Source: Hygrophila difformis | Lineage: Eukaryota > Streptophyta > Magnoliopsida > Lamiales > Acanthaceae | Direction of reading: 5' to 3' | Length of the DNA: 64,000 bases | NCBI GenBank assembly: GCA_030278955.1 | Contig: JAOANR010000004.1 | Span: forward strand, 56,693,120 to 56,757,119 | In this document: piece after piece, positions 11,537-24,184 of the stretch | How the letters are laid out: each line of letters opens with the position of its first letter | How positions within the stretch are numbered: position 1 is the first letter of the stretch | Made by a program: the position numbers and the translations under genes | The notes under the pieces: generated by a model | Told to the model about the DNA's origin: nothing | Database searches by the model: none | What the model saw: the letters and a program-made list of their open reading frames with translations, nothing else

Positions 11537-12422
11537 TGTTAGGGAAAAATAGTAACAGTGCGGAACTTGTGGGATCACCAGAAATACTAAAATAATATCA
11601 ATATCCAAAATAGTATATCTCCTGTGTGCCAAATGAGTTTCCAACAGATGCAATAAAGCCAATTCAACAAAATCAACCATAAAGCAGTAAATTGACACCG
11701 AGATTTATACGTGAAAAACCCTTCAGAAAGAAGATAAAAACCACGGGTCAGCCGCCACCATCTCAAAATCTCCACTATATCAAATAATGGGTACATCAAT
11801 GTTTATCTCTAGCATATGCCTAGAGGTTCACCAACAATCATCAAGATTTTCACTAATCTTGGCTAATCAACAATATAGACAGTCGGCAGTGGATTCTCAA
11901 ATAAATATATATACTTCTAGAACATAATTCTAGGCTAAGAACAAGAGAGGTGTAAGAGAAAGGATTTCACCAACGATGTGAATTTTTCTGTCGGACGGAT
12001 TGAAGGATCGGCATTCTTCTTCCTCTTTTCTTCCTTCTCTTTTCCTGGTTTTTCTTTCTCTGTTTTCGTTCTGCCTTCTGCTCTCAATTGATAATTGTGG
12101 ATGGCTCTATTATTGTTGTTTTGTTTTTTGTATTAAATGACTGCCCTCTCTCACTGGCTGCTTATACCTGTTGAAAGCTCTAACCTTACTTTCTTATTAT
12201 TATTGACTCTAATAAGTGGCTTTGCTCGAGGAAGAAATTACCTTTTTCCTTACAATGATTTTTGTTGAATCACGAAATTTAAACATTAAATGGAATTTAT
12301 CAAAGCAAAATCACAAATAAGATGTGGTAAAGTTCTACAGTCTCTCTACAGGTATGTCTTTCTTCTTCTTCTTTTTTTAAATTGTAATATTGGTCAAGCC
12401 CATTAAATGGACTGACCCTACA
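11537..12422 (-). repeat. 3' LTR of the Copia element
   Basis: This is the full-length LTR, from TGTTAGGG to CCCTACA on the plus strand. Several substitutions and small indels separate it from the partner LTR within the first 100 bp alone. Confidence 0.93.
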
Positions 12423-12432
12423 ATTCTCCCCC
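12423..12432 (-). other. Polypurine tract
   Basis: The minus strand reads GGGGGAGAAT directly before the 3' LTR, the expected place and composition of the plus-strand DNA primer. Confidence 0.8.
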
Positions 12433-12554
12433 GTCAGTTCATTTTCTGGGTTCTACCAAACCCGCTCCTCGTCTACATGCTTCGAACTTCTCTTTCGGCA
12501 AAGACTTGGTGAACATATCTGCTGAGTTCTCACTTGTGTGGATCTTCTCCAAAC

Positions 12555-15500
12555 TCAACTGTTTGTCCTCAAGCACGTCACGAATCCAATGATACATGTA
12601 ATCAATATGTTTGGATCTCGAATGGAAACTCGAATTCTTTTAGATAGATGGATTGCACTCTGATTGTCACTGTAAACAACCCACTTCTCTTGTTCAATGC
12701 CAAGCTCTTCCAACAATTTCTTCATCCACAAAGCTTCTTTGCAAGCTTCTGTGATGGCAATGTATTCAGCTTCAGTACTAGACAAAGCGACACACTTTTG
12801 CAATCTTGATTGCCAAGAAATGGCGCACCCTGCAAAAGTCATCAAGAACCCCGACGTGGACTTCCTGGAATCGACATCACCTGCCATATCTGAACTGTAT
12901 ATCCAATCAGAGTAGGCTCATTAGTACCAAAGCATAAACATACACTGGAAGTACCTCTCAAGTATCTGAGAATCCATTTCACTGCAGCTCAATGCTATTT
13001 TCCGGGATTAGAGAGAAACCGGCTCACTACTCCAACTGCATGAGCTATATCTGGTCTTGTGCAAACCATAGCATACATCAAGCTGCCAACTGCTGATGCA
13101 TAAGGAACTTTGCTCATCTCTTCTTTTTCTTTCTCACTTGTAGGGCACTGTTTAACTGAAAGTTTGAAGTGACTTGCAAGTGGAGAAGACACTGCCTTTG
13201 CCTTGCTCATGTTCAACCTCTCAAGCACAGTCTCAACATAGCGTTCCTGAGATAGCCAAAATTTACCCTTCTTCCTGTCTCGGGTTATCTTCATGCCAAG
13301 TATCTGTTTAGCAGGGCCTAAGTCTTTCATTGCAAAAGACTTATCCAATTCTCTCTTTAACTTCTCAATCTTGTTAGCATCATGGCCAACAATCAGCATA
13401 TCATCTACATATAACAGTAGGATAATGTAATCATCATCAGAATACCTCTTCACAAACACACAGTGATCAGACAGTGTTCTGGTATACCCTTGACCCATCA
13501 TGAATGAATCGAACTTCTTGTACCATTGCCTTGGAGCTTGCTTCAATCCATACAAGCTCTTCTTAAGCTTACAAACCATATTCTTTTTGCCTTTGACTTC
13601 AAAGCCTTAAGGTTGTTCCATGTAGATTTCCTCCTCTGGATCACCATGAAGGAATGCAGTTTTCACATCAAGTTGCTCAATTTCCAAATTCAAACGAGCA
13701 GCCAGACCTAGAACAACTCCGATGGAGCTCATCTTCACAATTGAAGAAAATATTTCTTCAAAATCAACACCTTTCTTTTGACCAAAACCTTCACAACCAA
13801 CCTTGCTTTGTACCTTGGTTGTGAGTTATTTTCTGAAGTCTTCAACCTGTAAACCCACAAATTCTTGAGTGTTTTATTACCTTCTGTTAGTTTTACCAAC
13901 TCATAAGTCTGATTATCTTTTAAAGATTTCATCTCTTCTTCCATAGCTTTCAACCACTCATTCTTGGCTTCATGACCAATGGCTTCTTCGTAGCTTTCAG
14001 GTTCATTTCCATCTGTAAGCATCACATACTCATTGGTGTTATATCTCTTTGATGGTTGGCGCTCTCTGGTGGATCTCTTCAAAATTAGCTCAACTGGTAC
14101 TGGTGGTTGTGGTACTTCTCCAACTGGATCAACATCATCAGTTGTAGGTTCCTCGTCAACATTATCACCACCCTCTTGTTGCATGTCTCCCCCGTGATCA
14201 TGACCTACTAAGGGAGAAGGAACTGGATCCAATCTGACTGGAATTTCTGCAAAGGAACTGGGACTCTTATCTTGGCTGGCATCATCCCCAAACTGATCTT
14301 CAAGAAATACAACATCTCTGCTTCTCACAATTTTCTTGCTAACTGGATCCCATAACCTGTAACCAAGTTCTTCATGACCGTACCCCAAGAAGATGCATTC
14401 TTTGGTCTTATCATCAAGCTTCGACCTCTCATCTTTCGGAACATGAACAAATGCTCTGCAGCCAAACACTCTCAAGTAGTCATAGGAAACATCTTTCCCA
14501 CTCCAAACTCCGTTGGGAACATCACCATCAAGAGCAGTGCTTGGAGAAAGATTAATCAAATCAACTGCAGTCCGCATAGCCTCCCCCTAAAAGCTTTTGG
14601 GAAGCTTTGCATTCGAAAGCATACACCTGATTCTTTCTTCAATTGTCCTGTTCATCCTTTCAGCAACACCATTCAGCTGTGGTGTCTTAGTTGGCGTCTT
14701 ATCAAGCCTGATACCATAAGTTTTGCAATAACTCTCAAACGGCCCTCTGTATTCACTACCATTATCTGCTCTGACTGCTTTCAGCTTCTTTCCTGTTTCC
14801 CTTTCAACTCTGACATGAAACTCCTTGAAAACATCAAAAACCTGATATTTGGTTTTCAAAGCAGTGGCCCAAACTTTCCTTGAATGGTCATCAATAAATG
14901 TAACAAAGTAGACAGCACCTCCAAGAGATTTATCTCGCATAAAACAAACATCAGTATGAATCAAATCAAGTACACCAGACTTTCTATGTGGGGGGTAAGT
15001 ATGGAATGAAACTCTATGTGTTTTACTAGCAATACAATCAAGACAAGTTTTCAGAGATGTACCTTGCAAATTCGGTAAAAATTACTTCCTTGAGAGAGTC
15101 TGCAAGCTCGTCTCACTCACATGGCCAAGTCTCTTGTGCCAAAGGTCAATGCTGACACCTTTCTGAACAACATTTGTCTCCCCTTTGCATAACTTTGCTT
15201 GCATAACATAGAGTGTGCTGACTTTATTTCCTTTTGCAACTATCAAAGATCCTTTGGTGAGCTTCCATTTACTTTCACCTAAGTAGTTGTAGAAACCATC
15301 ATCATCTAACTTTCCAGCTGAGATCAAATTGAGACGAATATCTGGAACATGTCTCACATCCTTGAGTATTAATTTGGTACCAAGATTTGTCTCCAAACAA
15401 ATCTCTCCAACGCCAACAATCTTTGAAACACAATTGTTTCCTATCTTGACATTATCAAAATCACCAGAAGAGTACGAACTGAAGAAGTCATCATGAGATG

Positions 15501-15945
15501 TAACATGGAACGATGCGCCAGAATCTATCACCCAATCAGTGTCCTGACACGCAAGACTAACACAACTGTCATCTAAGACAGTAACTGCATCACTGTTGTG
15601 GTTAACTGCATTAGTCTATTTTTCTTCTTTCTTGCCTTCTGCAATTTCCCTTTTCAAGATCCTGCACCCTTTCTTCATGTGACCCGGTTTGTCGCAGTGA
15701 TAACATCTAATCTCTTTTATGTTCTTAGACCTTCCTCTTGGTGTATAATGTTTATCACGTCCTTGTGGATTTCTGCTCTTACTTCTTCCCTGTCTCACTG
15801 GCTTATGAGAAACTAGAACATCTGAAGAAGATTCACCTTTTTCTTTTCTTCTTGCATCTTCATTGAGTAAACTATCTTTAACCATCTCCATGGTTAGTGT
15901 TCCACCTGGTGCTGAAGTACTCAATGAGACCACTAGTGTTTCCAA
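12555..15945 (-). pseudogene. Copia gag zinc knuckle, protease, integrase, RT and RNase H (broken)
   Basis: From right to left: a CCHC knuckle (CYHCDKPGHMKKGC, near 15660-15710); an aspartic protease with DSGASFH near 15520; an integrase zinc domain and core with RADNGSEY and AERMN near 14630-14760; RT with YVDD at 13400-13411; and RNase H with SSTEAEYIA near 12750-12790. Most of protease to early RT shares one frame but has stops near 15616, 15082 and 14587 (a TAG where the family has Trp in FWGEA). The frame then changes near 13790 and again before RNase H. The catalytic motifs are still readable, so decay is moderate. It is non-functional on its own. Confidence 0.93.
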
Positions 15946-16406
15946 CTATCCGGTAGAGACCCCGGAAGTAGCAGTGCCTGTAACTCATCCTCAAGATTTA
16001 ATTTCATCCCAGCCAACTGATTCACCAATCCCACAAAATTACTGGTATGCTCTGGCATACTCTTTCCATCCCTGAACTTCAAGTTCACAAGTCTTCTAAT
16101 GAGCAATGCCTTGTTCCTGAAAGGATTTTTCTCATAAAGTGCCTCTAACTTTTTCCACAATAAATATACTTTGGTTTCCTCTGCAATGTGATGGAATATA
16201 TTGGGATCTACCCATTGCCTAATGGTAGCAGAAGCTTTCATATGCAACACTCCCCAAGCGTCATCACTCACATCATTTGGCTTTTCTTTGCCCAACACCG
16301 GCTTAAATAAATCTTTGCAATAAAGCAGATCGAGCATCTTTCTTTTCCAAATAGCATAATTCCCTGAATTTAATTTCATCATTCCAAAGGAATTTTGCTC
16401 ATCCAT
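15933..16406 (-). pseudogene. Copia gag, N-terminal part
   Basis: The frame opens at the methionine of MDEQNSFGMMKLNSG and runs about 157 residues through a Retrotran_gag_2 (UBN2)-type domain (words NYAIWKRKM and LLIRRLVNLKF). It makes the capsid-like part of the particle. The frame breaks near 15940; the rest of gag continues in another frame, so the polyprotein is interrupted. Confidence 0.9.
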
Positions 16407-16451
16407 TTTAACACACAGATATACTATCAAAACTTCCGCAGCCCAACTTTC

Positions 16452-16463
16452 GCTCTGATACCA
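16452..16463 (-). other. Primer-binding site (tRNA-iMet type)
   Basis: The minus-strand sequence TGGTATCAGAGC, three bases inside the 5' LTR, matches the 3' end of plant initiator methionine tRNA used to prime reverse transcription by Copia elements. Confidence 0.9.
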
Positions 16464-16466
16464 GTT

Positions 16467-17170
16467 TGTTGGGAAAAATAGGAATAGTGCGGAACCTGTG
16501 AGATCACCAGAAATATAAAAACAATACCAATATCCAAAATAGTATATCTCCTATGTGCCAAATGAGTTTCCAACAGATGCAATCAAGTCAATTGAACAAA
16601 ATCAACCATAAAGCAGTAAATCGACACCGAGATTTATACGTGGAAAACCCTTCAGAAAGAAGGTAAAAACCACGGGCCAGCTGCCACCATCTCAAAATCT
16701 CCACTATATCAAATAATGAGTACACCAATATTTCTCTCTAGCATATGCCTAGAGGTTCACCAACAATCATCAAGATTTTCACTAATCTTGGCTAATCAAC
16801 CATATAGACAGTCGGCAGTGGATTCTGAAAGAAATATATATACTTCTAGAATACAATTCTAGGCTAAGAACAAGAGAGGTGTAAGAGAAAGGATTTCACC
16901 AACGATGTGAATTTTTCTGCTGGACGGATTGAAGGATCGGCCTTCTTCTTCCTCTTTTCTTCCTTCTCTTTTCATGATTTTTCTCTCTGTTTTCGTTCTG
17001 CCTCCTGCTCTCGATTGATAATTGTGGATGGCTCTATTATTGTTGTTTTGCTTTTTGTATTAAATGACCGCCCTCTCTCACTGGTTGCTCTCTACAGGTA
17101 TGTCTTTCTTTTTTCTTTTTTTTTTTAAATTGTAATATTGGTCAAGCCCATTAAATGGACTGACCCTACA
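16467..17170 (-). repeat. 5' LTR of the Copia element (internally deleted)
   Basis: Bounded by TGTTGGG (plus-strand left end) and CCCTACA. It matches the other LTR across its length but is 704 bp against 886 bp. The missing block lies just before CTCTCTACAGGTATG, a clean internal deletion. Confidence 0.93.
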
Positions 17171-17768
17171 AAATCAGCCCCTGATGGAGTTTTGTCAAAT
17201 GGGATACTAATGTACTACTAGTATTACAATTATATCAACAATTGTTAGGCAGTCAATCGGGGGCTTCAAGGCTCATACATTTGCCTTTTTCTTCTTCAAG
17301 TGATGGAAAACCAGTAGATTTTAATATTGAATTGATGATTGATGATGAATTATTATTTGCATTTTGGAAATTTGAATTTTAATGGGTAATCAATACTAGT
17401 ACTGTATTACTAAACAATTATTGAATATTGATCTATCATCAAGGATTGAGTTTGTATCCAGAATTATGCATATCCAGAAATGATATAAATCCATAGTTTT
17501 ATGCTAAGTCAAATCTATCTTGCAAACATTCCTTTTACGTGTTCATTAATACCACCATAATTCAGGGCCAATTACTTTTAACATTTCCGGTAATTACGCT
17601 ACAATAATATGCTAATTTAATCTCTACTATTATATTTCTTTTTTTTTGTGTGAAGATTGATAGTTTAGTTTTATTACCGACTGGGATATTTTTGGTATGT
17701 ATGAACGCACCAGGTTATGTTTTTTCATATTAACAATTTCTTTTTCATATACAATTGGAGTAAATGAT

Positions 17769-17927
17769 GTGCTATTCCAATTTTTACATAATGATATGCT
17801 AAAAATAAAATAAAAAGTTATGTGCTATTGCAATTTTTATATAATGATATGCTAACAATAAAATAAAAAGTTCTGTGCTATTGTAATTTTTATAAAATGA
17901 TATGCTAAAAATAAAATAAAAAGTTCT
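17769..17927. repeat. Tandem repeat, 53 bp x 3
   Basis: Three adjacent units begin GTGCTATT and contain AATGATATGCTAA and AATAAAATAAAAAGTT. They differ at only a few positions each. Confidence 0.9.
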
Positions 17928-18147
17928 GTGCTAATCTTAAAAATAGTTACAATGAAAATGATGTGCTTATATGTTATTTTAATAACCCAATTTATTTTAT
18001 GTATTATATGATATAATATGATATATTGCTATGCTAAAAATAAAATAAAAAGTTCTGTGCCAAATTTAAAAATAATTACAATCAACATAATGTGCTAATA
18101 TGTTAAGTATTTTAATAAGTGTCAATTTATTATCTGTATTCTTTGAT

Positions 18148-18288
18148 ATAATATGATATAATTAATAGATAATTATAGCAATATATTAACTGACTGATTG
18201 ATTGTCATTAATAGATATAATATGATATAATTAATTCCTCATAATTATAGCAATATATTAACTGCCCGATTGATTGCCATTAATAGAT
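18148..18288. repeat. Tandem duplication, about 69 bp x 2
   Basis: Two copies begin ATAATATGATATAATTAAT and end ATTAATAGAT, offset by 69 bp, with a few differences (for example CTGACTGATTG against CTGCCCGATTG). Confidence 0.85.
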
Positions 18289-18600
18289 AATTAAACAAAG
18301 TATAAAACAGTACAGCACACTTCCCACATTTTGTAGCAATTCCGGATATGCATAAAAAAAATTTCTGGACAGTAACTTAATCGCTATCATCAATACTCTC
18401 ATTCATTCAAAAATACTAGTAATACAGTACTCAATTCATTCGGTCATTACGGTCAGTAATTTAGCATTTCTAATTCATGAAGAGAGTGGAAAATGAATGA
18501 TATCCCAATCACACTCCACACGCATATAACACTAGTAATAAACTAAATTGCCTAAAGGTATGAGTATATTAATGCTACCTACTGCGCTTCTTACTTTATA

Positions 18601-19828
18601 GGAAAAAAAGATAAAATAGTCCTTTTTCTTTTCAAAAAATTCAAATCAGTCCTTTTTCTATTTTATTACCAAAACAGTCCTCTACAAATGCTAATTATGT
18701 CCAAATCAGTCATTTTTTCACTAATTATATTCTAATTGCTGACGTGGCAAGGGTTTTAATTTAAACCTGACACGTGTGCATAATATTAGTCCTTTTTCTT
18801 TTATCTTTTGCCAATTCAGTCCTAAACTTTTATTTTGTTCTATTTAGTCCTCTACCCCAATCACTCATTTTTATATTAATTGGCCTCAAACATTTCAAAT
18901 TATTTCATTTTAGGCCCAGAACCTTAAATTTTTTATTATTACTAATCCATTTATCAAATAAATGCACAACATACTTCCATAAATAAAATTAAACACCAAA
19001 CCTCATATATTGGGTTTGACTGCTTTGTTATCGGGTCTTTCAAGTACCGAAATTTTACGGACTCTCTCTAATAACCACTTGACCGCAACCGATTGTTCAT
19101 TGGTTTTGGTTTCCTTCAGTAACAATCAACAGAATCTTACTTTGCGTCCTACCTTAGGATGTAGCAATATTTGAGTAAATGATTTAACTTGAATTTTTGG
19201 AAGGTTATGGATACAGGAAGCCTTGGTTTTATTGAAAAATATTAATATTATTAAAAATTTAAAAAAATAGCCTGAATTTTATTGTCCACAAAGTATGATT
19301 GTGCTGATTGTTGCTGAAGGAAACCAGAACCAATGAACCATCGTTACGGTCGGTTGGTTAGAGAGAGTCCGTAAAATTCGAAACTTCGAAGACCCGGTAA
19401 CAAGGCGGTCAAACCCAATGTATGAGGTTTGGTATTTAATTTTATTTACGGAAGTATGTTGGGCATTTATTTGATAAATGTATTAGTAATAATAAAAAAT
19501 TTAAGATTCTGGGCCTAAAATGAAATAATTTGAAAGGTTTGATGCCAATTAATATAAAAATGAGTGATTGGGGTAGAGGACTAAATAGAACAAAATAAAA
19601 GTTTAGGACTGAATTGGCAAAAGATAAAAGAAAAAGGACTAATATTATGCACACGTGTCATGTTTAAATTAAAACCCTTGCCACGTCAGCAATTAGAATA
19701 TAATTAGTGAAAAAAGGACTGATTTGGACATAATTAGCATTTGTTAGAGGACTGTTTTGGTAATAAAATAGAAAAAGGACTGATTTGAATTTTTTGAAAA
19801 GAAAAAGGACTATTTTATCTTTTTTTCC
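18601..19828. mobile_element. Fold-back non-autonomous Mutator-like element, family B
   Basis: The ends GGAAAAAAAGAT and ATCTTTTTTTCC are perfect inverse copies. The 10-bp direct repeat TTACTTTATA flanks the element (18591-18600 and 19829-19838). The arms extend about 500 bp inward, with a loop near 19130-19290. Because of the symmetry, two 70-aa frames (18774-18986 plus and 19442-19654 minus) read nearly the same hydrophobic peptide; this is a by-product, not evidence for a gene. Internal words AGTCCTTTTTCTTTT and TCAAATCAGTCC recur. The element is 1228 bp with no transposase. Confidence 0.92.
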
Positions 19829-19938
19829 TTACTTTATACTACTTTTTCTCTTGGGTTGAATGCTTTAATTTTATCAGCAACTCCCTCGTCAACCAATTTC
19901 GAATCAAAGATTCCCTTGGCTAGGTAATGTGATATGCC

Positions 19939-20596
19939 TGCGTTTGGTTCGCTGCATCTTTTACGTAGAAATGTCACATTCCCACCTCGGTGAGAATGTT
20001 AGGGATTTTGGGTGGAAATGTGATTCCCACCCAAGAGGCAGGTAATCTTAGATTACCACCTCAATTTTTCATACTTTGATACTATTTGTCTTTTATACCC
20101 TTACTTTTTATAGTTCTTTTTATTTGATAAATTTAAATATTTGTATTTAAAAAATGATAAATATATGGAATTTAATTTTAAAAATCAATTGAAATTTTGT
20201 AAAATATTCAAACATATTTTAAAATAAATATTATCATATTTGCTTAAAATTTATTTATCTTCTATATACAAAATAAAAATAATAAGAATTTTGTTACATT
20301 AAATTACTAATTATCATACAATAAATTATATATACATAATTTTCTATATTTTTAAAAATAAATTGGTTTAAATATTTTCAATATTTTGTAGCAAAATGAC
20401 ATATTTATAAATTAAAATTCAAGGACATTATAGTAAATTAATTAGAAATGGAAATTTGAGATTCCCAATCTAACCAAACGCAATAATCTTAAAACACCAA
20501 AAATTAAGATTCCCGGTCATCTCATATTCCCAGTAATCTTACATTCCCAGCAATCATATTCCCACTGGTAATCTAAGATCCCTCCAACCAAACGCA
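19939..20596. mobile_element. Inverted-repeat element of uncertain class
   Basis: TGCGTTTGGTT at the left and AACCAAACGCA at the right are perfect inverted 11-mers. Inside each arm, words such as TAATCTTAGATTACC and GGTAATCTAAGATCC mirror each other, separated by AT-rich DNA. No clear target duplication was found. It may be hAT or PIF-like. Confidence 0.55.
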
Positions 20597-23500
20597 CCGT
20601 TAGTGTATTTTAATTTCGTACACTGTGTTTTACCTTAAAAAAAATTTCCTATTTGTCTTCATTTAATTATTTTATACTCCGTAATTAATTTTTTTTAATA
20701 AAAAAAAAGTGACTATAATTAACCCTACATCTATTTTTTACTGTTATTTTACTATAATTATTATTATATATTTTATCTTTACTTTATTAATTGCTCTTTT
20801 TCTTTTTTTCTTTCAAATGTATTGAAATATTTACCAACCTACCATATTTGGAATTTTTCCAATTGTTTTAAGGTATTTAGGGATAACGTTTCAGTATAAT
20901 TATTTATTTTTATTATAGATATACGTGTGCGTATATGAATAGAAGGTAAATGGGTTGTTAACTCATATTGGGTTGTTTAATTACTCCCCTCGACTTCTTT
21001 TTGTGTAAAAATATATTTTTACACAATATCATTCGTTCGTTGTCACCAATAAAATATGTGCCTTGAGTAAGAAATGTTATCACAGCAGATAATGAAGAAT
21101 GCTATACAAATATTCATTCTCATTATCCAAACAGATTCAAATACCTTTTATTTATGCAGGGAATCATATGAATCCGATTTGATTAACTTTTCTGGAATGA
21201 ATTAGCCTTAATGATTGGTTTAAGAGCTCTAATGTGGAAATGGCAATGTCCCGAGGAAAATAAATTAATGGGGGAGATCAGAGATGAGATTTTTGCCCAA
21301 CTAAAACGTATATAGTGGAAACAAACCTTGGATTGATGTAAACCTTATCTCAAATATCTGAGCAGCACTACCATTAATTATTTATCCACCACTCACTGCA
21401 TCCACTTTTCAAATGCATCATCGTCTGTTCCAACTTATATATAAATACAACTAATATGTGCATGTACTTCTATTATTCAATATTTAACTAATAAAAATCA
21501 TGTTTTCAGATCCAATACTAATGTTTTGAATTAATTTATCACAAACCCTCTAAAAAAAACTGTAGGAAAAAAAAAAAAAAAGAGAGAGAGAGAAGAAGAA
21601 AAAAAGAACATACTAAATCCCGTTGCATAGTTAAGGTGCCTGAAGGCTAAAGCTACTAAAGTTTCAGTAGTCAGAAGTTTCTCAAATTTTTATAAGTATA
21701 TTCCATTAGTTTCAACTATCACAGTATAAATTCAACAATAATCTTGTACAGTTATTACTTCATATGCTGTCATTGTATCTTAAGGAATTGAATGCCTTCA
21801 GCTGAATTTACTATTTGGTAGCCTTTGAATTACTAGCAAGCTAACTTTTGCTAAACTTCCCGCCATTGCTTCCAAAAGCAAAAAAGAAAAAAGGAAAATA
21901 AACTCAACCAAATGTACATTGCATAATTAATCAATACTGGATACTCTATATGAAGAACTAGTTTATGGTGATTTTAAGGGATCACTGAACCTCGAGTCTG
22001 GATTAAACCACACTATTATGTGTATATTGACCCCGACTCGTTGGGTTCATCCATGGACGCAAAAAACAAACAAGGAAAAAAAAAAAAAAAAAAGCGCCAA
22101 ACAGTGAGTAACTCCATCATCGCCATGTGTTGTTGAGGTTGATCCTATAATTTTCAATCTCAAAAGAGGCAATCCAATCACTTTGTGCTTTACGTATAGA
22201 GATGAGGGAAAGGAAGAATTTAACACACTTTTGAGGCAGCACATTACCTTTTGCAGGATAAAAAAAAAAGCATGTAAAGGCAAATCTCTATATGCTTTGG
22301 GATCTGATAAAGACATAAAGAGATTGCACTGAGGCGTGAGATATCATGCCCACTACTATTTTAAACCAGAAATAATTTTGCAGGACCATATTGTTATTAC
22401 TATTCGACTGAATCACAAAACATTTTTTACTCCTCCTTAAGAGTAATCATACAGCATGTCATCCCAAATTCTGTCTGCACAGATGGAGATATGACTATGC
22501 CGAGTTGAGGCATGCGGAGTATGTTTTTAAGGTAAAAGGGAGCAACAATTTGATCGGACACAGATTAGCAGAAAATAGCAAAATCAGTATCTGGAAAAGT
22601 TGGCAAAATTATTCTCCTCCTGTTTGAAAATGAATGATTAAATGTTTTACTTTTGCCATTACTTATTATTGCTATAAAATAAAACAATAATATTATTAAT
22701 AAAAATTGGTATATTAAATAGGGATATTTTACTAATTTTATATGTTATCTTGATGCCCTTATAACCTTCCTAAAATGACAAATATTGTGAATGGAGTATG
22801 AATTATACCATTATATAACAGGAAAAATAGACATGGAATAATAATAATGCAGCAAAGCAATTATTAGCAGACCAGACACGGGAAATAATTCTAATTTGGA
22901 CTGTTGTTAAGACAACAAAGGATGGAAGGCAACAAATATTCTTGATGGCACAAATTGGCCACACTTCCAGGAAATTAACAGAGGCATTTTTGGAGATATC
23001 GAAAGCTACTTCAGGAGATGGAATTTCGAAGGAGATTATAGAATGGCAAATATTCTTGTGCGTTTGCTAGTTAAAAATTCAAACGGACGAGGAAATCCAA
23101 GGATTTGCATGCAGCTTAATGCTTACCAACAATGCCTCTTCGAACGGAAAAAGCCTTTTCTTTTTTTTTTACCTCTCCTGATTCTTTCTTTTGTAAAGAG
23201 TTTCCAAACTAGCCTTGAGGGTCTAACTACTATCTAAGCACATAGTAATTCATAACTAACACTACAAGGCAAGATCTAAATCCAAGCCTCGTCAGTCATG
23301 CAAAGTTAAAATATAAAGAGGATCACAACAACAGTGTTAGAACTTAGAAATGATATACAAATAGACAGACAGAGACGGGGCCATACCTTCAAATCCTTTA
23401 GGAATGAGCAAGCCATCAAGTATATCATATGTTTGGCCCGGTTCGCCTTTGTTTTGATACACTGGTAAGTGGTAAGAAGCAAACAATCATTCAGTATTGA

Positions 23501-24184
23501 AAGTTATAGTTTTGTCACATTGTCTCAAACTAATGTTCTTACCTGCAAATTTTGCATCAACTTAAGAATGGCATAAACTGCATCATGTGACTAGTTAGAT
23601 GTAGCTCACATAATTCAGGTACCTTAAAGTTCATGGGAAGTAACACATGTACAATTAAAAGATAAATGGGTGGATTAAACTGACAGAAATATCACCGGTA
23701 AAGCATTCTCTATGTATGGAGTCTATGCTACTACATGATGAAGTGTCCACACGATCTGTAAATAACATTTAAGCAACCATGTCTAGCACAAAGATGATTC
23801 GGATATGGTAATAATCAATTACTGGAGAAGATAATGCTTGTCACTACTCACTCGGATGCTTAAAGCTTTTATTAAGGCAAAATTCAGAATCCGTTTCCTT
23901 ATTTTTTTTTCACTACTCGTGGCTGAGTTCTGTTCTGTAGATTTGGAAACTTTTGTCCCTCTGGCAAAGGAACAAACACCATTTTTCCTGGTAATTAAAC
24001 TGGATGGCAAGTAATGACATGTTTGATGGAAGAAAATAGAATGAAAGAATCAACACAGCAAGAAAATTAAAGCGAGGACCATAGGATAGGAGGAAATACT
24101 GATGGAAGGAATGAAAAATAGAATAATGCCACATACTAATATACTCCTAAAACCATCCACACTAACTATCCTCCTTTGATTACG
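20597..24184. other. Long intergenic stretch, no gene recognised
   Basis: AT-rich DNA with purine runs (near 21568-21605, and a poly-A near 22077-22093). The small reading frames here have no recognisable domain, no splice context and ordinary AT-rich composition. I find no transposon ends I can defend. Confidence 0.5.

Larger units (their letters stand above)
11537..17170 (-). mobile_element. Complete but inactivated Copia LTR retrotransposon
   Basis: A 5.6-kb Copia element lies on the minus strand with long terminal repeats at 16467-17170 (5') and 11537-12422 (3'). The target duplication AAATC is intact (11532-11536 and 17171-17175). A tRNA-iMet primer site lies next to the 5' LTR and a polypurine tract next to the 3' LTR. 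Gene order is gag, protease, integrase, RT, RNase H, so it is Copia. The LTRs differ at many positions and the 5' LTR lacks about 180 bp, indicating an older insertion. The coding region has several stops and frame changes, so it cannot make a full polyprotein. Confidence 0.95.
17171..18600. other. AT-rich intergenic with two tandem repeat arrays
   Basis: No gene is present. It contains the 53-bp x 3 array at 17769-17927 and the 69-bp duplication at 18148-18288. A further degenerate copy of the first unit lies near 18033-18061. Confidence 0.6.

Noticed and set aside
18774..18986. 70-aa hydrophobic frame, with a near-identical twin on the opposite strand at 19442-19654
   Set aside because: Both are read from the arms of one palindromic transposon. 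The twin is a symmetry effect, not a duplicated gene.
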